From: Paramoeba atlantica | Taxonomy: Eukaryota > Discosea | Direction: 5' to 3' | NCBI GenBank assembly: GCA_977017575.1 | Contig: CDRNVI010000040.1 | Location: forward strand, 682,001-746,000 | Length of the DNA: 64,000 nucleotides | In this document: one piece after another, positions 59,293-64,000 of the stretch | Position numbering within the stretch: the stretch's first letter is position 1 | Layout of the letters: each line of letters opens with the position of its first letter | Translations under genes and position numbers: made by a program | Notes under the pieces: generated by a model | Databases searched by the model: none | Told to the model about the DNA's origin: nothing | Seen by the model: the letters and a program-made list of their open reading frames with translations, nothing else

Positions 59293-61065
59293 GGCTCTTC
59301 GTTAAACGCGGTGGTTGTTTTCAACTTAGAAGTCACTCATGCTGCACTCTTCGCGTTGAAAACCACCACCGCGTTTAACGAAGAGACTAAAAAAGAAAAT
59401 TTAGCCTGGAAAACGGAAAGATTATAGCCAAAAATAGCCGAATATCGGGTAAAAATGGGGTCATTTTTGGATATTTTTGCTCTCAGAGCACTAAATCCGA
59501 CATTTGCGCGTGGGAAATCACTCGTAGGCATGAATGGAAGCCTACCGAACGTATTGGGTAGAGAATGCGACTCCAACCATACCATTCTTTCGACACAAAA
59601 ATGCCCCTTGTTGTCCGAAAAATACTTTTTCACCTTTTTTAGTCAAAAATGGGTCATTTTGAGTGGCGCACCACGGTTCGAAGAAGGGATACCTTGCGAA
59701 AACAACTACCGAGAAAGCTAGTGTAGGTCCCAAACTATCAAAATACAATAGGGGAAACGATTTTGGAAAAATATTTGTTTTGCCATTTTTTTCGCCAAGT
59801 TGAATTTTTTTTCAAATTTTTTTTCCGAAAATGTTCGAACTCGGCGGACCCGTCCTGCGGATACGGGGGGGGTCACCCCCGGGTAGGGGTGTGGAAAATG
59901 CGCGCCAAGACCCCGGCTACCCTTTCTGCGATTTTTTTCGAAAACTAATTTTTTCGAAATAATTTGCTCGACCATGACCGCCTGGATCCCCCCCCGTGGA
60001 CCCTCCCCTGGACCCCCCCCTGGACCCCCCCATGGACCCCCCATTTTTTTCAAATTTTTGTTTGAATTTTGGACCACGGGAGCCCCCTTTTATATTTTTT
60101 TCTTCTATTATATTACTGTGTTCCTCTTTATATTTTCACTGTTTTTGTTCACAAATACATGAAAATCACCCCATTTTCATCTCTACCCAATACGTTCGGT
60201 AGTCTTCCATTCATGCCTACGTAGTGATTTCCCACGCGCAAATGTCGGATTTAGTGCTCTGAGAGCAAAAATACGTGAAAATCACCCCATTTTTACCCGA
60301 AATTCGGCTATTTTTGGCTATAATCTTTCCGTTTTTCAGGCTAAATTTTCTTTTTTAGGCTCTTCGTTAAACGCGGTGGTGGTTTTCAACTCGGAGAGCG
60401 TAGCATGTGTGACTTCTAAGTTGAAAACAACCACCGCGTTTAACGAAGAGGCTAAAAAGGAAAATTGAAAAAAAAGTGAACAAAAAAAGTGAAAATATAA
60501 AGAGGAACACATTAATATAATAGAAGGAAAATATATAAAAGGGGGCTCCGGTGGTCCAAAACTGAAAAAAAGATTTGAAAAAAATGGGGGGTCCATGGGG
60601 GGGGGTCCAAGGGGGGGGTCCAGGGGGGGTGTCATGGTCGAGCAATTTTTTTCGCAAAAATTAGTTTTCGAAACAATACCGCAGAAGGGGTAGCCGGGGT
60701 CTTGGCGCGCATTTTACACCCCCCTACCCGGGGGTGACCCCCCTGCGTATCCGCAGGACGGCTCCGCCAAGTTCGGATTTTTTCGGAAAAAAAATTTTGA
60801 AAAAAAATTCAACTTGGCGAAAAAAATGGCAAAAAAGATATTTTTCCAAAATCGTTTCCCCTATTGTATTTTGATAGTTTGGGACCTACACTAGCTTTTT
60901 ACCCGAAATTCGGCCATTTTTGGCTGTAATCTTTTCGTTTTCCAGGCTTAATTTTCTTTTTTAGGCTCTTCGTTAAACGCGGTGGTGGTTTTCAACTCGG
61001 AGAGCGTAGCATAAGTGACTTCTAAGTTGAAAACAACCACCGCGTTTAACGAAGAGCCTAAAAAA
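59290..61065. repeat. Hairpin-ended block copies with three 98-bp hairpins
   Basis: A reversed unit runs from the hairpin at 59291-59390 to about 60150. A + fragment 60160-60453 ends in a second hairpin. A piece at 60465-60900 and a third hairpin at 60963-61062 follow. Minisatellite tracts lie at 59985-60040 and 60590-60630. Confidence 0.65.
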
Positions 61066-64000
61066 GAAAATTATTAAGTTGTCAAGTTATTATTAAGCTT
61101 CAACAATTTAATATTATTCCGTCCCCCGGTTTAGAAGCCCCGCTCCACTACGACATTCCTTGGTGATTCTTATTGAGCGGACGGATGCACCTATGTTAAT
61201 ATGAGCTTCTTTATCTTTATTAGGAAATGGGTCACTACCTTCCTCCAAGAATTGTAAATCATATGAGTTTTCTTTTTCGACAGCACGCTTACAGAGACTC
61301 TTCCATTGTGATGTTTTAACGCGAGTATAATCCGGCAGTAGCTCGAGTGTGTGATGCAAAGTATCACAGAGTTTTCGCCAGTGATCGCAATCTTGGGAGT
61401 ATACTAGAGCCTCTTCCAGAGTTATCCCTAAGTCCCTAATGCATGTCTCAGCTGGTGACATAGTGCGTGACGTTTCTCGGGACTTCCATTTCATGAGGTG
61501 CTTAAAAGTCAAGGAATGTCGGAGGATATGGCCAACAAGCTTTGCGCGGCTCACGCGGTGTACGGTTGAGAACTGCGGCGTTCCACAATACAGAGACTCC
61601 AGTGGGTAACAGTGCTCAAATTCACCCAGCTTCGCGCATTGACAAGCGAATCTCCGCATCAAATTGATTTCAACCTCAATTGAGCGAATCATGGAATTAG
61701 GGATCGTTATAGCAGCTGCTCCAAATGTGAGTATGGGGTATACCAGGCAGTCAAATAATCGTAATTTTGTCGCCGCGCTCAGTGGGGATTCCCAAATTCC
61801 TTTGAGTTTCCGAAACCCTGCCCACGTTAGTCGAAGCCTATCTTGCACAGAGGAGGAATCATTGTACGCGTCTTGCATATTCCCTAAGTAACGGTATTTG
61901 TCGACATATGGCATCTTGCCGAAAAAGTTAGTACGTAGATCGCGCGTCCCACCAGGAATTTTTCCAAAAGCCAACCAAGCAGTTTTATTCTGGCCAACAG
62001 CGATGTGTAAATTAGCTTGTTTCGCTTCCTGTGCGGTAGAGTCAATCATCTTTGAAAGTTCACCCTTTGTGGGGGCCAGCAGGGCAATGCCATCAGCATA
62101 GTTAATATCCCGCAACCTCAACTCTTTGACTCCCCTGCTTTTGGTTCCGCTTGTTTCAAGAATAAGACCCAAGGGTTTCGTATCTAGAGCTCTACATAGA
62201 ATGCGACCCACCACAAGCACGAAGAGATATGGCGCTAACACATCACCCTGGAGAATACCAGTTTTAATTGGAAAGCCATCCGTATTCCCGTTTGGCGTGC
62301 GAACAATCCCATTCAAACCGGTATAGATTGACATGACGGTTCTAGTAATCAAGGGTCCTACATGAAAAGCACGGAGTGCAGCTCTAATTGCCTGAAAAGA
62401 AACTGATGGGAAGGCTTTAGCAAAGTCAAGAAACGCCACGGCAATTCCCGATTTATCTCTGGATGCTCGAGTCTTCGTTTCATTAAACAACAGCTGTGCC
62501 CCTGCAGTCGATCGTTCTGGTCGAAAACCAAATTGAGTCTCCCGAAGCACTGATTCAATCGAAGGCCGAATGCGCTGCAATATCATACTATTCATCAGTT
62601 TGACCACGCTGTTGACAAGGCATATGGGGCGCCAATTATTGATTTGAGTGAGATCACTCTTTTTCGGAATTGGAACCTGTAGCACATTCTTCCAACAATC
62701 TGGAGCAACACCAGTTTCTGAAACATTATTGATAAGATCAAGGAGTGTGCGCCGTAATTCTCCGTGTTCCACCATTATACTAAGCACTTCGGCGGCTATT
62801 TCATCAATTCCAGGGGCTTTATTTCTTGCTAGCCTAGAGGCTCCAATCTGAAGCTCTTCTTCGGTAAATAATTCATCTCTTATTGGAATCAATGATTTCC
62901 TCGCCTCGTCGAATTCGATGTCCGGGTTTCCCTGATCGTCGTTTCCTATGTTTGAAAAGAAATCGCGAACCACTTTCAAAGTCTCGTTCGTCGATGTAGT
63001 GTTAATACATAGGGTGTCGCGGTAAATGCCACATATGTTCCGCAATGTTCTCCACGGGTTTGCCCTGTTAGACCGAAGCCCTTTCTCTATCTCTGCACAC
63101 TCCCGAGAAATTTGATCCTCGATATACTTCCCATGTGTTTCAACAAGTGTCTTGAAGTGTTCTGGTTTCCTGCTTTTCTGAAAGACACGTCGGAACTTCA
63201 TCTCTTCTTTTGTCTCGTTTGAAAAGTGCACTTTATCGCAAGGATCTTCTTGGAAAGTCTTTAGTTCATCGCTCTTGGACATCTTTTTGCATACGCTTTT
63301 CATAGTGTCAGATATCGTTTCCCAAGTTACAACAGGTTCCTTTTGTATTGCCTCCCAAACTTTTTGCTGGAAAGTGACTCGATTCTTTTCATCACGTAAT
63401 TTTATCCATGGAATCCAAGACGATCCTCGCTTACGCCCAGAGCGCCATTTGATATCAACAGTTGCCATAACTACACAATGTGTAGTTGGTATCGGTGACT
63501 TCAGAACTTTATGCCCGCATAGGCTGGAAGAAAACCTGTCACCAACTAGAATGTGATCGAGTTGTCTCTTCACATCTCCTGTCAAAAGCTTGTTCGTCTC
63601 GGGGTACTTGCCACTATCAAGCTGTTTACCAATTTCTACAAAATCTGATTTACAGTTCTCGGAATTATTTCTGGATCCTATTAAATTCATAGATGTATGT
63701 TCCTTATGTTTGCTAATACCAGAGGGTCCTTTCGAGATTGATTTCATTCTGCTGAGCAGTTTTTCTTTCTTCCTCCTACAAGGAAGCTCACACGTCCATT
63801 TTCTTCGGATTGGGCAGATAGAATGTGCTGACTTGCAACCTATTGCCTTTTCGCGCGGTACGTCCAACAACAGTCCCTTTCAATTTGTAGCTCTCTGAAT
63901 TCTGCCGAAACCCCCACTCTATTACGCATTCAGTGCCTTTCCCCCATTTCGCTACGGTGTTGTGAACTTGATCTGCTGATTTTGTACTGTTGTTTAGCAT
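61066..64000 (-). mobile_element. Long LINE copy running off the window, with a mutated RT site
   Basis: The longest LINE copy, minus strand. The 3' end is near 61066, just outside a 98-bp hairpin, and the 5' end is beyond 64000. A second frame at 63788-64000 (GTECVIEWGFRQNSESY) overlaps the main frame, so the endonuclease part is shifted. The product order is APE endonuclease remnant, RT, post-RT domain. Confidence 0.85.
61114..63870 (-). CDS. LINE ORF: end of APE endonuclease, reverse transcriptase, C-terminal domain
   Basis: 918 residues in one frame. Near the start, KRQLDHILVGDRF and TTHCVVMATV correspond to the last strands of an APE-type endonuclease. The RT follows: VPIPKKSDLTQINNWRPI, QFGFRPERSTAGAQ, FLDFAKAFPSVS and GILQGDVLAPYLF. 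The catalytic box reads NYADGIALLA: the second aspartate of YADD is glycine (codon at 62089-62091), where the copy at 57853 has YADD. This should abolish polymerisation. The post-RT region has YRYLGNMQDAY and LVGHILRHS. No RNase H is recognised. A long uninterrupted frame with a dead site suggests recent loss. Confidence 0.88.
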   Translation of the reverse strand: MLDVPREKAIGCKSAHSICPIRRKWTCELPCRRKKEKLLSRMKSISKGPSGISKHKEHTSMNLIGSRNNSENCKSDFVEIGKQLDSGKYPETNKLLTGDVKRQLDHILVGDRFSSSLCGHKVLKSPIPTTHCVVMATVDIKWRSGRKRGSSWIPWIKLRDEKNRVTFQQKVWEAIQKEPVVTWETISDTMKSVCKKMSKSDELKTFQEDPCDKVHFSNETKEEMKFRRVFQKSRKPEHFKTLVETHGKYIEDQISRECAEIEKGLRSNRANPWRTLRNICGIYRDTLCINTTSTNETLKVVRDFFSNIGNDDQGNPDIEFDEARKSLIPIRDELFTEEELQIGASRLARNKAPGIDEIAAEVLSIMVEHGELRRTLLDLINNVSETGVAPDCWKNVLQVPIPKKSDLTQINNWRPICLVNSVVKLMNSMILQRIRPSIESVLRETQFGFRPERSTAGAQLLFNETKTRASRDKSGIAVAFLDFAKAFPSVSFQAIRAALRAFHVGPLITRTVMSIYTGLNGIVRTPNGNTDGFPIKTGILQGDVLAPYLFVLVVGRILCRALDTKPLGLILETSGTKSRGVKELRLRDINYADGIALLAPTKGELSKMIDSTAQEAKQANLHIAVGQNKTAWLAFGKIPGGTRDLRTNFFGKMPYVDKYRYLGNMQDAYNDSSSVQDRLRLTWAGFRKLKGIWESPLSAATKLRLFDCLVYPILTFGAAAITIPNSMIRSIEVEINLMRRFACQCAKLGEFEHCYPLESLYCGTPQFSTVHRVSRAKLVGHILRHSLTFKHLMKWKSRETSRTMSPAETCIRDLGITLEEALVYSQDCDHWRKLCDTLHHTLELLPDYTRVKTSQWKSLCKRAVEKENSYDLQFLEEGSDPFPNKDKEAHINIGASVRSIRITKECRSGAGLLNRGTE

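Larger units (their letters stand above)
56200..59720. repeat. Right arm of the large inverted segmental duplication
   Basis: Mirror of 38850-42753 without the SINE. It contains a block unit with its 98-bp hairpin (56469-56569), a GGGGGGTCCA tract, a SINE body, the pogo-like fragment, the LINE RT and a second hairpin (59291-59390). Confidence 0.85.

Noticed and set aside
34420-59748. Recurrent 68-, 88- and 98-codon frames in the hairpin-ended blocks
   Set aside because: They appear in several phases and both strands at once, mostly begin at TTG or GTG, and run into the hairpin; they reflect copy similarity, not coding constraint.
63788-64000. Separate gene at the window's right edge
   Set aside because: Its sequence continues the LINE's endonuclease region in a shifted frame and lies directly upstream of the LINE ORF.

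Overview
This is a stretch of eukaryotic nuclear DNA, probably from a protist with almost no cis-introns. Every convincing host gene from position 1 to 32.9 kb lies on the + strand. None needs an intron, including a 1,934-codon pentafunctional-type AROM gene. Several starts are preceded by a pyrimidine tract and an AG that would serve as a spliced-leader acceptor. One-directional, intronless gene clusters with acceptor-like 5' ends fit a euglenozoan, most likely a kinetoplastid relative; AROM activity is known from Euglena. This placement is inference: no spliced-leader or rRNA gene is in the window.

Region 1 (1-26.4 kb) is a gene cluster. It mixes housekeeping genes (eRF1 methyltransferase MTQ2, a Plus-3/RING protein, TRAPPC4/Trs23, V-ATPase subunit c, a J-domain protein, peptidyl-tRNA hydrolase 2, a double HMG-box protein, a UBE2G1-type E2 and AROM) with seven paralogous leucine-rich-repeat genes, most with a signal peptide. 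The LRR proteins share a 23-residue repeat (N-x-F-S-G-x-x-D-L-x-x-L-P) and an AC-W-x-x-V-x-C cap that some copies have lost. Five genes contain a GC-rich island that runs from C-rich to G-rich along the coding strand. AROM keeps DHQ synthase, EPSP synthase, type I dehydroquinase and shikimate dehydrogenase signatures, but its shikimate-kinase segment has no P-loop.

Region 2 (26.4-33.6 kb) is transitional. It holds inverted-repeat elements, a tRNA-headed SINE-like sequence, a TA-flanked TIR element carrying a nested 1.25-kb Tc1/mariner transposon, and one more host gene, a dual-specificity phosphatase.

Region 3 (33.6-64 kb) is a repeat mosaic with no convincing host gene. It contains many copies, in both orientations, of a roughly 0.9-kb hairpin-ended block; a CCTGGACCCCCC minisatellite; a 340/681-bp satellite; large palindromes; five copies of a tRNA-Leu/Ser-like SINE; pogo-like transposase fragments; PIF1-like helicase fragments; and three or more LINE copies. 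A 3.5-3.9 kb segment (38.85-42.75 kb) is present again inverted at 56.2-59.7 kb. This looks like subtelomeric or heterochromatic DNA next to a gene cluster, which is also inference. No retrovirus-like or capsid-bearing element was recognised.
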